Shown here: piece after piece, positions 1 to 10,719 of the stretch
Numbering within the stretch: the stretch's first letter is position 1
Layout of the letters: the number at the start of each line of letters is the position of its first letter
Assembly (NCBI GenBank): GCA_029948255.1
Contig: JALIZF010001858.1
Location: 868,001 to 932,000 of the forward strand
Direction: 5' to 3'
Length of the DNA stretch: 64,000 bases
Source of the DNA: Telmatactis stephensoni
Taxonomy: Eukaryota; Cnidaria; Anthozoa; Actiniaria; Isophelliidae
The notes under the pieces: generated by a model
The model's database searches: none
What the model saw: only the letters and a program-made list of their open reading frames with translations
Told to the model about the DNA's origin: nothing
Made by a program: the position numbers and the translations under genes

Positions 1-110
1 AGTGTATTATAAATGGTGAAATAATAAGAGCACCAAAAGGATATCAAGAAAAACTCTCCATGGACTTTATTAAAGTTGCTACGTGATTTAAGAGATTATG
101 TACAAATTGA

Positions 111-112
111 GC

Positions 113-147
<35 letters not shown>
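111..147. repeat. (GA)n microsatellite
   Basis: An almost pure GA run of about 37 bp. It follows a short motif (gattatgtacaaattgagct) that recurs directly before the GA run at about 3604-3640, so the motif plus microsatellite is a dispersed unit. Confidence 0.95.
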
Positions 148-149
<2 letters not shown>

Positions 150-425
150 ATAGGAACGGCCGTTTTTGTAACGACTTTCTGCCGCTTTTGTAACAAAAAG
201 TGTCGTTTTCGTAACCATGTGTCGTTAATGTAACTTAACCATGTCGTTTTTGTAACTTGATCTGCCGCTTTTGTAACCAAATGTGTCGTTTTTGTAACAA
301 AAAATGTCGCTTTTGTACCTTTTTTGTCGCTTTTGTAACCAAATGTGCCGCTTCCGTACCCTTTTTGCCGCTTTTGTAACTGGATGTGCCGCTTGTGTAC
401 CTTTTATGTCGCTTATGCATGTAAA
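150..425. repeat. 15-bp minisatellite, consensus TGTCGTTTTTGTAAC
   Basis: About 15 to 18 degenerate copies of a roughly 15-bp unit (TGTCGTTTTTGTAAC or TGCCGCTTTTGTAAC). The reverse strand is open in two frames because the unit is a multiple of three and lacks stops. That gives low-complexity Lys/Thr/Gln-rich peptides which I do not regard as genes. Single copies of the same unit occur at about 2474-2490 and 3050-3066. Confidence 0.9.
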
Positions 426-539
426 CATGCATAAACACTGCCACATAAACATACATTCACTTGCAGAATGGTTATAGAATGTATTTATAAAAATGTTTAA
501 TTACAAATACACAAATATCTAATGAGTCATTTTGTTTAA

Positions 540-690
540 TTGATGTCTCTGAGACCCCGTACACACGCATGCATTTGCGTATTTGCGTTCACACGAATAC
601 CGCGAGCGTTTTCGAATCGTTTTAGCCCATCCATACGTAAACGCTGAAGCGATTCGAAAATGCTCAAACCATGCATTGGTCATACTACAT
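540..690. repeat. Short inverted repeat, possible MITE end
   Basis: GAGCGTTTTCGAATCG near 605 pairs with CGATTCGAAAATGCTC near 650. The preceding text (ccgtacacacg) looks like a transposon terminus, but no matching outer end was found. Confidence 0.4.
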
Positions 691-699
691 TAACGACAA

Positions 700-2400
700 C
701 ACTATAACACTATAACACAACACTATAACCTACAATTACATAAACTTACTTAAACGTATACTACACTAAAACATTAAATGCATAAAGCACTAATGAAAGC
801 ATTCAAACACTACTCACACCCACACACCCACGAACCCTGCAACACTTAGTGGCTCAATTAAATGTAGATGTAAATATAGAACGCTGAAATACACATAAAA
901 TTACTAAACGACTTTGACACTTAAAACACTAAAACACATAAGCGCACAAAAAATACCAGAACACTTTTAACACATCTGAAAATTAAACACTTTAACACCA
1001 ACCCATAAAAAGCATCCCAATAAATAAAGTATACATCATTTTATTGCATTAAACACTAAAACACTTGGACACATAAAACTCTACAACATTTCAATGGATA
1101 AAGTATAACAAAACTAAAATATTACAACGTTCTAAAGCACTTTTACTACCTCAATACAAAATGAGAAAAATTAAGCATTCGAAAAGATTTGAACGCGTAA
1201 AACACTGCAACACCACAATCACTTTAAGTGTTGAAAATTGTCAACACTTAATGTAAAACGCGTAAAACACCGCAACGCTTAACGTATAAAGCGCTACTGA
1301 CAGCTGATATTGCAAAGAACATTACATAACTTCAACCCAAGAAAATAATTAGAAAAAAATTAAACAATGCATAAAACATTCCATTAGTTTTCGACAAATA
1401 ATGAAACACTGAAACATTTCAATGTGTAAAACAGTGCAACGCTACAGTACAACACTTTCACTCACATTAATACTACAACACTTGGTGCATAATAAACTAC
1501 CTAAACCTGCACACACTAAAACTCTACACTTTACAAAACCTAAACACACTAAACCCTTTAGTACAAAACTTTAACGCACTAAAACACTACAAAACCTAAA
1601 CACACTACAACTCTACACTATACAAAACCTAAACACACTAAACCCTTTAGTACAAAACTTTAACGCACAAACACTACAAAACCTAAACACACTACAACTC
1701 TACACTATACAAAACCTTAATGCACCAAAAACTCTATACTATACAAACGTACTAACCGCACAAAAACTCTACACTATGCAAAACCTTAACGCACTAAAAC
1801 TCTGCACTATATATAATACGCTTAACGTACTAAACCTCTACATTGTACAAACGTACAATTATAAACGTATACAAACGTATATAATAACCTAAAAGGACTA
1901 AAACTCTACACTATACAAACACACTAAACGCACTAAAACTCTACACTATACAAAACCTTAACGCACCAAAAATTCTACACTATATAATACGCTTAACGCA
2001 CTAAACCTCTACACTATACAAACGTACAATTATATACGTATACAAACGTATCTAATAACCTAAAAGGACTAAAACTCTACACTATACAAACGTACTAAAC
2101 GCACTAAATTCTACATTACAAAACCTAAACGCACTAAAACTTTACACCATACAAGACCTAAATACACTAAAAGTCTATACTACAAAACCTTAACACACTA
2201 AAACTCTACACTATACAATACCTTAACGCAGTAAAACTACACTATACGAAACCTAAACACACTAAAACTCTTCACTACAAAACTTAAACTCTACACTACA
2301 AAACCTAAACATGCTAATAAAACCCTGCACTACAAAGCCTTAACGCACCAAAAGCTCTGTACTATACCATACCTAAACGTACTAAAACTGTACATTATCT
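700..2400. repeat. Degenerate A/C-rich satellite, unit about 33-36 bp
   Basis: Nearly 1.7 kb of imperfect tandem copies. The core reads roughly cactaaaactctacac, then tatacaaaacctaaacg. Copies are clearest at 1480-2380 and blur towards 700. G is strongly depleted on the plus strand. No open frame of note is present. Confidence 0.85.
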
Positions 2401-3050
2401 GCATATACCAATATTAAGGCTGAATGTTCGAATTGACTATCAATGCACTATGAAAACAATCCAAAAACTATATCGTTACAAAAGCGACATGTCCCTCTCA
2501 ATTTGCTTGAAGAAAAAATAACTCCCCATGGTTTTCGCAAAACGTTTTGATATTCTTACTGCATTCAAGTTGAGAGGTTTCCTTTTTTGAACAGAAGTTG
2601 TGCCTCAATTCTCTCAAAGTTTGACTAAGTTTTAGTGATTTGGAACATCTAGCAAACATGCCGCTTTTGAACCTTTTGAACTAGTAGAATAAAAATCATT
2701 TTTGTTTTCTAGTTAACCTCAACCTTTTCATTCATAATTCACATTACCTATAGCTCAGATAATAAACTAACTTAGGTGTAAATATGGTAATTCTGCGTTA
2801 AATATTTGCAAAGTTATAGACAATTGAATTTCGAAAATCCATTTTTTAGCTAATTTCAAATCGTCTAAAGTGAATCCCGTATAAAAACTCATATTTTGGC
2901 CTCGGCTTTTTTGGCAAGTTCGAAAAACCACCTTTATGCTTTGAGAGATTGCAAGGGGTAATGTGTAGGGTTTATTGATAGCACGTATAGCTACGTTATG
3001 ATAATTAAAGAGAATTCCAATCAAACTTTATCACTGATATAGCACACTAT
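2401..3050. other. Non-coding spacer
   Basis: AT-rich sequence without splice-bounded exons or recognisable protein similarity. A minus-strand open frame at 2767-3024 has no supporting features. Confidence 0.6.
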
Positions 3051-3243
3051 GTCGTTTTTGTAACATTTTTGACACGTTTTGGTCCATAAATCCCAGAGTT
3101 TTAAAATAGATCAAGTCATATTTTGTGTCATAGTAGTACAATAAGTAAAGATTACATGTATCAAAACAAAACGAAAAAATACGTCATAATTGTTGTTTTG
3201 AGCTCAATAGAGAAAAGGGTTACAAAAATGTCCGACTTTTCCT

Positions 3244-3282
<39 letters not shown>

Positions 3283-3350
3283 AAAAGACAGAGACAGACA
3301 GACAGACAAAGAGACAGAGAGACAGGGAGAGCGAGAGCGAGAGAGATTTC
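3244..3350. repeat. (GA)n/(GACA)n compound microsatellite, copy 1
   Basis: A GA run passes into GACA repeats and then GA-rich sequence. The same order recurs at 3627-3710, showing a local duplication. Open frames on both strands here are low-complexity products of the repeat. Confidence 0.9.
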
Positions 3351-3388
3351 AAGAAACATTGATGTCAAGAAAACTGTGTAACTGCTGT

Positions 3389-3600
3389 CACTGTGATAAA
3401 TAAATACCCAACTGTTCCAAGTTAAAATTAACCATGGGAAATCAAATTCAAAGACCAAGTGGCTGTCTAATTAATTCACCATGTCTTCTGGCCTTGTCAA
3501 TGTAGAATTAGGTGTACACTACAATTTGCTTACTTGAGGGAGTAATGCTGTTGTACCAAAAATACTGATGAATTGAAAACCAAGAAGAAGACGGGCTAGA
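3389..3600. repeat. Dispersed repeat R, uninterrupted copy
   Basis: The stretch starting gataaataaataccc and ending agaagacgggctaga matches a second copy at 19835-19892 plus 20905-21052 at roughly 90% by eye. In that copy about 1 kb separates the two halves. Confidence 0.8.
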
Positions 3601-3603
3601 TTA

Positions 3604-3712
3604 TGATTATGTACAAATTGAGCTGGAGAGAGAGAGAGAGAGATGGAAAAAGACAGAGACAGACAGACAGACAAAGAGACAGAGAGACAGGGAGAGCGAG
3701 AGAGATTTCAAG
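3604..3712. repeat. (GA)n/(GACA)n compound microsatellite, copy 2
   Basis: Second copy of the compound microsatellite, preceded by the same 20-bp motif that precedes the GA run at 111. The flanking tail (ttgatgtcaagaaaa) is also shared with copy 1. Confidence 0.9.
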
Positions 3713-3714
3713 AA

Positions 3715-4300
3715 AAATTGATGTCAAGAAAATTGTATTGTGTTGAAAACAAAACAGCTAGTGGACTTAATGAATATAAGCTAAAATCACCACACTAACA
3801 TGCCTCACACACTAATAATCTGTGTTTTTCTAGAATGCCTTTTTTTGGTTTTGAGTTTTTGCTTGGTTTTCCTTGTGCTTTTGTTTTGTTCTACTGTTTG
3901 ATGATTTTCAGTAGATGAGGTGTTGGTCAAAGTGTCAGCCAAATCACATTTATTATTGGTTATTTTGTTCGTTTTCATTAGTTCTTATTTCTTGCCATTC
4001 TAAAATTCATCAGCATGCTTTTCGTATTTTGTTTTTCTTCTCTGTCTTTTTTTCAAGCTGCTGCATACGATATTCTGCACGCAAAACTTCAGGAGGGCTA
4101 TCCCAGTTGTTTGACTTCTTTACTACAATACTCCTGGCTGTGTCGTTCTTCTTCTCAACACCTATAGAATTAAATAGTTAACAGATATAAAGAACATTGG
4201 GGGTATAGTGTAGGAAGCAAAGGGGCAGAAAAAAGTAAATAATTTGTTTTTCCAGCTTCCTCACAAAAAACTTTGCCTGTACATCAGAAACATTTGCACT
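3715..4300. other. Non-coding spacer
   Basis: AT-rich sequence between the repeats and the exon fragments at 4.3 kb. A plus-strand open frame at 3915-4181 is hydrophobic and T-rich and has no gene context. Nothing else is supported. Confidence 0.5.
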
Positions 4301-4303
4301 CAC

Positions 4304-4926
4304 CTTGGCCACTAAACTGTACGTTTGACATTTTTAAATTTGGTAATTCTGTGGTGTAAATGATAAGCAGTAGTATGCATGTAAGGTCGCTCTTTCTTTG
4401 CATATCCTTTACGTTTCTGACCAATAGTGAGAAACAACTTTATCCACTTGCGCATCTATAAAAATCAATTACATGGCATTCAGTTTATAATGGTCCTCAT
4501 GATGATTGTTATGAATCTGAGATAGATATTTGAAAGCTTGGCTATAAAACGTGTTTGTGTTATTACCTATCAGTGACCCATAGTCTCCACTCTGATTTGG
4601 AGTCCATGAAGAAATATAATCAAAATACAGCTCTTCAAAGTTCTGTAGATACAAATACATTGTTATTATTAATCTTCCTATATTTTCTATTTAATTTGTA
4701 TTAAAGTGAGAGATCTTGGTAATTATTTATTATAGACTACCTTCCACAGTTGTACAACTGAGTCTTTGGTGTTTCTCTGAATTGCGTTGTTACATTCCCT
4801 GAGTTTTTTGGGAAGATTTTTGAGAACTTTTTTCTTTTCATCGCCCATTAGAGATGTCCAGTCTGACTTTTCACTACCGGCACCATCTCCATTCTTTTTC
4901 CCCAGACACTGAAAGTCACTCCACAC
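4304..4926 (-). pseudogene. Exon fragments of an unknown multicopy gene family (LWK/PYMH type)
   Basis: Three minus-strand exons can be traced. The first (about 4926-4741) ends ...QLWK at a GT donor. The second (4642-4567) begins NFEELY after an AG acceptor and joins in phase 0. The third (455-304 of the 4-kb block) contains KWIKLF, then PYMH, and later QFSGQG, which is reached only by changing frame. The order LWKxF-ELY, W-x2-F, PYMH, FSGQG matches a multicopy family of unknown function I remember from cnidarian and sponge genomes. The 2/3 junction is out of phase and there is a frame change before QFSGQG, so this copy looks decayed. No function is assigned. Confidence 0.5.
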
Positions 4927-4929
4927 TCA

Positions 4930-5320
4930 TTTATTGATTCAACTAATTTTTAAGATGTACAAGGTTACTTGGCAAAACAAAATGGCGATTTTAGTGAAGG
5001 AAAGAAGATAAGAGGTTTTTTTTGTTTGCACGTCGAGCGGTTTATTTAAAAGGAAAATGGACTTCACCTTGAGAAATCAGCTGAAATTATCGTGAAGTTT
5101 TTTATGAAATACTGCAGTAAGTAGAACGTGTTTTGAATTTTGAGTTTATTTGTTCAAAAGTCACAAGAATATAGCATCAAAATACGATTGAACAAACTTG
5201 ATCAATGACCACAAAGATCTTATAAGTTTGTTTTAAGATGGCTTTCCCTTTTTTTGAAACCACAACGTATGTCATACTATGGTATTCTTAAACTTTTTTA
5301 CTTGTAGCAAAGAAATGTTT
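4930..5320. other. Non-coding spacer
   Basis: AT-rich, no exon or repeat recognised. Confidence 0.5.
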
Positions 5321-5324
5321 TTAA

Positions 5325-6160
5325 GGTTGGTGCCTACTATTGTCCGCACGCACTGCTTTCTGCGCATGCAAAAACACTGAATTTTTGTCGGTAAAGCAAT
5401 CGTAAAAGCAAGGCCTTTTTACGACTTTTTGAAAAAATAAACTTACAGAATTAAAGGAAAACCATTTAGCCTTTCCTGTGTTTAAATGAAATTCACAGTT
5501 GATAAATAGAACCTGAGTTACAACGCCTGTTTTGACTATCATTTCTACCAGAAACGATCTGTTTTCGCCGCCATCTTGAAAATTTCCCACAATGCATTGT
5601 AATTCGCTCTACTTTACGGGGAGGGCTAGGGAATTTTTGATCATTTTCGCGAATTCTGATCAGTTTTCGCGCGTTTATCGGCAAATAACTTTCTAAATCG
5701 CACGGATACCCCTATTTTTTATTTCTGTAAATTGTAAAGTGGAGATTAACCTACTATTTTAAAATACTTTTATGAATTTAAAATTGAAACTTGATTGCAA
5801 AAATTGGACTTTTCATTTGGCGGTCATGAACAAAAACAGGTCTAAAACTAGTAAAAAGTCATTGAAAAAAAATGTTATTCTGGTTTTTCATATTTCGTAT
5901 GGCATTGACAAGTAAGAGAATTGTGTTGTGAACGTTTTAGTAAAAAAAGTTTGACATTTTTTCAAAATATGGGGTATTTATGATTTTTTCTTTGGGCCTC
6001 TAGAATAGGCAGATTTTGCAACATTTGATGGCGTGTAACTCATTAATATGCACGGTGACCCCCAATTTTTTCCTTGGATTCTAGCTCCCTATGATGGGTT
6101 CTTTGATACCCATGTGGTTTTTGGCCAAAAAAATTACCTTCCCATTAGTAGGCACCAACC
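5325..6160. mobile_element. TTAA-flanked non-autonomous DNA transposon (836 bp)
   Basis: TTAA at 5321-5324 and again at 6161-6164 encloses perfect 15-bp terminal inverted repeats, GGTTGGTGCCTACTA and its complement. No transposase is encoded. The open frames inside (for example 5321-5590 minus) have no family resemblance. TTAA targets are used by the piggyBac and Kolobok superfamilies. The GG terminus is unlike the usual CC start of piggyBac, so a Kolobok-like origin is the better guess. Two further elements with TTAA-GGT...ACC-TTAA ends lie at 22930-24245 and 41426-42345. Confidence 0.85.
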
Positions 6161-6164
6161 TTAA

Positions 6165-6655
6165 TTCGCACAAATGGTACCAGTATTTTGGTAAACATAT
6201 GCAAAAGTACCTTTCAGTTAAACATTTTCATTATGAATTAAGAACTTATGGAGAATTTAGGATTCAGTTTTCACGACGAACAAGCCTTATCAATGTTGTC
6301 TGCCATATTTGTAAACTCGTTTAAAGGTAGCATGACTTTAGTTGTGTGTGCATGACCAGAATTTCTCCACATGGTTCCCGGGCGAATGCACTCAGAGCAA
6401 TGTTTATGAATAAATATACTTAATCATTATTTTAACTTACACAGATGGAATATTTTTTTTTTCCAATATGAATATGGAATGGTTGGTTGGCCAATGGTTA
6501 GTTTTAAAAGTCAGGAAGGGAATCTTCGCAACAAGCAACCCAAGAACCGCCGCAAACCATCATAAGATACAGTGCGATCCCGTACATTCAAGGATGGCGA
6601 AGAAGTCTAAGAAGAAGGAGAAAAAGGAAAAGAATAAGAAAGTTTGGGATTTACA
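6165..6655. other. Non-coding spacer
   Basis: Contains a short Lys-rich open stretch near 6594-6645 (KKSKKKEKKEKNKK) that leads into a minisatellite. I see no exon boundaries and do not call a gene. Confidence 0.5.
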
Positions 6656-6657
6656 TG

Positions 6658-6862
6658 AATCTATACACTTAATATTTTACTTTCTTCATATAGTGATGCA
6701 TCTATGCACTTTATATTTGACTGTCTTCACATAGTGGTGAATAGATCTATGCACTTGATATTTGACTTTTATCATGTGGTGCATATATCTATGCACTTGA
6801 TATTTGACTTTCTTCATATAATGGTGCATAGATCTATGCACTTAATATTTGACTTTTTGTGG
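6658..6862. repeat. Minisatellite, 41-45 bp unit, about 4.5 copies
   Basis: Unit begins CTATGCACTTGATATTTGAC and continues tttcttcatatagtggtg. Starts are at about 6661, 6702, 6747, 6789 and 6834. The alternating 41/45-bp spacing shows indels between units. The open frame across it is a repeat product. Confidence 0.9.
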
Positions 6863-6959
6863 TTAATCCACTATGTGATCGACTGTGTAAGTCTGTCTGT
6901 GATTTTCAGGAGCGAGCTATTTGGAGAGATCCTACGAAAGAGAACAACAACATACTGAA

Positions 6960-7890
6960 CTGCATCATTGTTTACTGTTCTTCTTTTACAAGGTTTTCAC
7001 AACTACAATTGAATGGCTTTTAAGAATAATTAGTCCATCTTTTACAGTCAATAATTGTTAGGACTTCATTGTTAGTAAAACATAGCGTTTTAAAACCAAA
7101 ATGGTCTATGAAACTGACACAGGCAACCCAATTGGGGATACTGCTGATCAAACTTCAATACAATTCAGTGCTCTCATTTGTCACACGAGGTCTATTCTGT
7201 CTCACAGATTTTGCTAAGTAAGCAATGTTTTCTCGCAATTTTCCCCTCTTAATCAGGCACAGCTTTCATTGAATGTGCCAAAAGTACATTTATAAAGTGT
7301 AATGGTTTGATTCAAACAATGGAAAACAAAAGAAAAGGCAAATTGACCTTTACCATAATGACCGCCATGTTTTTTTCAAAATAAGACACAAATATTCTGT
7401 TACTGTAATATCAAAGAAAGAATAAAAAAGCATTTATGGAAAGTTTTAGCACTCTAGATAAAATTTGAATGAAGTTATGGTGAAATGAAAATGTAAAGAA
7501 ATGTATGTAATTTTCAGCTGATGCCTTTGTAGCCTGGTTTTGGTGTTGTTCTATTTTTTGAATTTTTATAATTTCATCAGAATGTAATATTTTCCTTTGA
7601 AACATTTACAAGTTATTTTTTTATAGATTGCTATGAATTGGTGGTTGTTTGCTGAAATTCTAAATTTTCAAATTATATTCAGTAGCGGCCATTATGGTAA
7701 AGGTGTATATTGTTAGGATAATGTTAATAAAGTTCAGACAATGCTATTTAGCTTTAAGGATAAAAATATGTGATATTGTACATTATTTCAATGTTTTTGA
7801 AATCTAGCAAAGCATCTGCTATTTGTTATTCTGGTTAATGATCCGATATCTGGTTTTATGACATTGGCCAATAATTCTTGCATTGTGCAT
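6960..7890. other. Non-coding spacer
   Basis: About 0.9 kb of AT-rich DNA with no supported exon, repeat or regulatory signal. Confidence 0.5.
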
Positions 7891-7896
7891 AAGTGT

Positions 7897-8306
7897 AGGT
7901 CAGTATTGTCTGCCTGTTGTACAATTACAAATAATGTTTTACTGTTACAAATAATTTTTGGGGCAATCAGCAGTCCTCATGATATAGTTGCATTTCTTGT
8001 TGTCACATTTAATTGATCCATCTGAAGATGGTTGTAGTATTCTCTTTGAGCAATTGACACAATACAAATAAGAGTGCACAGCTTTGATAGAGTGAAAGCG
8101 AGGTCAGTATTGTCTGCCTGTTTTACAATTACAAATAATGTTTTACTGTTACAAATAATTTTTGGGGCAATCAGCAGTCCTCATGATATAGTTGCATTTC
8201 TTGTTGTCACATTTAATTGATCCATCTGAAGATGGTTGTAGTATTCTCTTTGAGCAATTGACACAATACAAATAAGAGTGCACAGCTTTGATAGAGTGAA
8301 AGCGAG
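7897..8306. repeat. 204-bp tandem duplication
   Basis: The block starting ggtcagtattg at 7897 repeats from 8101 with almost no differences (gttgtac versus gttttac is the clear one). The second copy is the 3' part of the RPA-like exon, including its zinc-binding cysteines. The first copy duplicates that coding end downstream of the gene. Near identity points to a recent event. Confidence 0.95.
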
Positions 8307-8845
8307 GAATTCTCACTGTGTTATTCTCTGCAGTATCATCTTCATTTATGGCAATTTCTTGAATAGGATCATCACTTTCTGGCGTCATTGTTATTTGAAT
8401 GGTACGTAATGTGGAGACTCTTTTCTTGTCATTCCACACGTGCACTTGTCAAAAAATCAATTGAAATGATTCTGGAAACTTGGAGTGGTTCCCTTGGAAA
8501 CAATGAATTAATACAAATGTTATAGAAATTATAATATTAAAAGGTGTAAATTTCTTTTACCTGAAGTGGTGAAAATTGGTATACTCTGCCAAGTTGTATG
8601 TTGTCAATATGGTTTTCCCAAATATCAGCTTCAATCTGTCCAGTTCCATCGGATATGGTCACAGTGAGCAAATGGAAGTTCATTTGCCCAACATTTCTCT
8701 CAGTGTTCATGTGAGCCACTTTAGCGTGCAGAGTCACATCTGGACTGTCGACATCTTGATTGATGTCGTAGTCAGTGACTTCTTTTATTGTCTTTATTGG
8801 ACAAATCTGTTGCAGCTCTGCACACTGGAAACTATACTCCATGCA
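8149..8845 (-). pseudogene. RPA-like OB-fold plus C4 zinc module, fragment
   Basis: The 5' exon (about 8845-8562) encodes an OB-fold-like strand pattern, LLTVTISDGTGQIEADIW followed by IDNIQLGRVYQF, and ends at a CAG|GTAAAA donor. The downstream exon (about 8445-8149) encodes a four-cysteine module, CVNC at its centre and CDNKKC after it, then stops at KNYL. OB fold plus C4 zinc resembles the large-subunit DNA-binding domains of replication protein A, and related single-stranded-DNA-binding genes are multicopy in some invertebrates. The splice phase between the two exons could not be made to fit exactly. Upstream the reading frame runs without a stop into a gypsy RNase H, so the true N terminus is missing. 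Confidence 0.55.
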
Positions 8846-9174
8846 GTCTATTCGAGCTGAAGCTGGCTTGTGATTGGAAAATATGCCTTGTAGGGGCTTG
8901 TGGTCTGTAATGACGTCAAACGTTGAACCATATAAGTATAAGTGGAACTTCTCAACTCCCCAGACTGCTGCAAGCATTTCTCTCTCTGTTTGTGAATACC
9001 TCATTTCAACGTTGCTTAACGCACGACTTGCATAACCGATGATGTTGTCTCTTTGTTACAGGATTGCTCCGAGTCGAACAGGACTAGCATCGGCAATTAC
9101 TTCGGACTTCTTGGTTCGGTCGAAGTAGGACATCATTTCTTCACCTGTTACGGCCAATTTGACGCTGTCGAAGG
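8846..9174 (-). pseudogene. pol: Ty3/gypsy retrotransposon RT end and RNase H, 3' part
   Basis: Minus-strand translation gives the typical connection and RNase H signatures: ADASPVRLGAIL, then IGYASRALSNVE, RYSQTEREMLA and ITDHKPL. One in-frame TAA follows GAIL. After ...PASARI at about 8850 the usual gypsy continuation is replaced by the OB-fold gene in the same frame. This piece is continuous with the RT at 10273-10715 once the 9183-10264 insertion is removed. Confidence 0.9.
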
Positions 9175-9182
9175 ATTTTTGT

Positions 9183-10264
9183 GGCTACAGCCTCGTAGAG
9201 GCAGTAGCCGTACTATGTCATCGTGCGTGTAAGTCCGTAACACCACAGGAAGCCCAATTGTTATTTTTGGGATCCCTCGGAACCAATCAGCATTCGACCA
9301 AACAACTTTGCTCTCGTGGCATGCAAAGGCAGTCGAAGGTGGTGGAAATAATAGTGGCGAGTTCTAGGTAAGTTAAAGTTATTAAATATTCTTTAGAAAT
9401 TCAAGGAAATTTCATTTACCAAAGCTTTTTGGCGTACGTTATGAGTGCTATTCAGCCGTTGACTCGATATTTCACCGATATATCGCACATATTCCAACTA
9501 AAGACTGAGAGAGCTTCCAAGATACCTCATGGTTGGAGGGAAGTCAAGTTTACTGGTACATAAACATTGAAGCGAAGCATGACATTTATTGCAGCAAATG
9601 TTCACATGAAGTGTTCTTTTAGTCTTCTCCATGTTTTAGGTCAATGTTTATGTCCAAAGTCTGACCTGCTGCGACCAGCGAGACAGCGTTTCTACGCGAC
9701 GGCTGATTTAAATAGACAATGTTTAACTTTAAAATATGATTAACTTTTTTTCTTTAACAAATATTCTTTTACATAAGTTTTATATTTGATATAGTTATAA
9801 ATTAGATTTATTATGCATGTTCCAGTTCATCACAATAATGTTATCATTTCTGTTCTCAAAAATGTTTTTTTATTTTGTATTGTATATATTATATTCTATA
9901 CAATGTTCAACTTTTAAAATATCATGACTATTTTTTCCTCTAACAAATAGTCTTTTACATAAGTTTTATATTTGATATTGTTATCATTTGGATTTATTAT
10001 GTATGTTCCAGTTCATCACAATAAAGTGATTATCACGTCCGTTCTCAAAAATGTTTTATATCTTATTTGATATTTCCCACAGAGTACCAAAGTATGACAT
10101 ATAAAATTTTGGGATTTTTTAAATCTTACTCCTTCGTTCTGATAGAAACAAGGGAAAAGAAATGAAAAACATCTGCTTGCATATTTCATATGGGTCCACA
10201 GATGCTCAGCAGTACTCACTTACAGCTACTGTAGGCTGTAGACACATGCGTCTGCCAGATGCCT
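9183..10264. mobile_element. Non-autonomous DNA transposon with 8-bp target duplication, inside gypsy RT
   Basis: ATTTTTGT occurs at 9175-9182 and again at 10265-10272. Removing the insert plus one copy restores the pol frame exactly across the junction (…DAEQK-SFDSVKL…). The left end GGCTACAGCC sits in a hairpin with GAGGCAGTAGCC. The right end carries CTACTGTAGGCTGTAG and then agacacatgcg. An 8-bp duplication fits the hAT superfamily, although the termini do not look like a classic hAT TIR. A relative sharing only the ends lies at 13250-14294. Confidence 0.85.
9714..10060. repeat. Tandem duplication, period about 184 bp
   Basis: Two copies of an AT-rich block beginning acaatgttta/acaatgttca (about 9714-9880 and 9899-10060), inside the insertion above. 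They share cataagttttatatttgata and ttccagttcatcacaata. Confidence 0.85.
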
Positions 10265-10272
10265 ATTTTTGT

Positions 10273-10715
10273 TCTGCGTCTTCCCATTTCCAGGTTGTTT
10301 CTTGTCTTGTGAGGTTACGTAGTGGGGCTGTGATGTCTGCGTAGTGTTGTATGTATCTTGAGACATACTGAGCCATTCCAAGAAATGATTTAACTGCACT
10401 TGCATTCTGTGGTGGGTTAGCATTCTTGATGGCTTCGACTATCCGAGGGTCAGGTCTCATGCCTTCTGCACTTAAAATATGACCGTAGAACGAAATTTCT
10501 GGCTGGGCGAACTTGCATTTCTCTTTATTAAGGCATACATCCATTTCTTTAAGCCTGGCAGGCGTAGCATAGAGGTTTCTGTTGTGGTCTTCCTGACCTT
10601 TACCATATACGATGATGTCATCAGACAGATTGCATCCTTGTAGACCTGACATAATCTCTTCAAGGGCATTTTGGAAAATCTCTGATGCTGCATTAACTCC
10701 GAAGATTGTTCAGCG
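10273..10715 (-). pseudogene. pol: Ty3/gypsy retrotransposon reverse transcriptase, 5' part
   Basis: Minus-strand translation reads FGVNAASEIFQNALEEIMSG, then LSDDIIVYG (the catalytic DD motif) and SFYGHILSAEGMRPDP. It continues with SFLGMAQYVSRYI and ITAPLRNLTRQ. These are the palm and connection motifs of Ty3/gypsy RT. The fragment starts abruptly at about 10715 next to an unrelated decayed gene, so most of pol and the LTRs are missing. Its 3' continuation is at 8846-9174. Confidence 0.9.
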
Positions 10716-10719
10716 CATT

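Noticed and set aside
44..456. Three overlapping minus-strand open frames with Lys/Gln-rich repeats
   Set aside because: They are translations of the 15-bp minisatellite and the GA run. No start context, exon signals or family.
3123..3458. Open frames rich in Arg-Glu or Ser-Leu
   Set aside because: Products of (GA)n/(GACA)n simple repeats on either strand.
6468..6958. Lys-rich start followed by repeated MHLIFDF peptide
   Set aside because: The repeat peptide is the 41-45-bp minisatellite. The Lys-rich part is too short and lacks exon signals.
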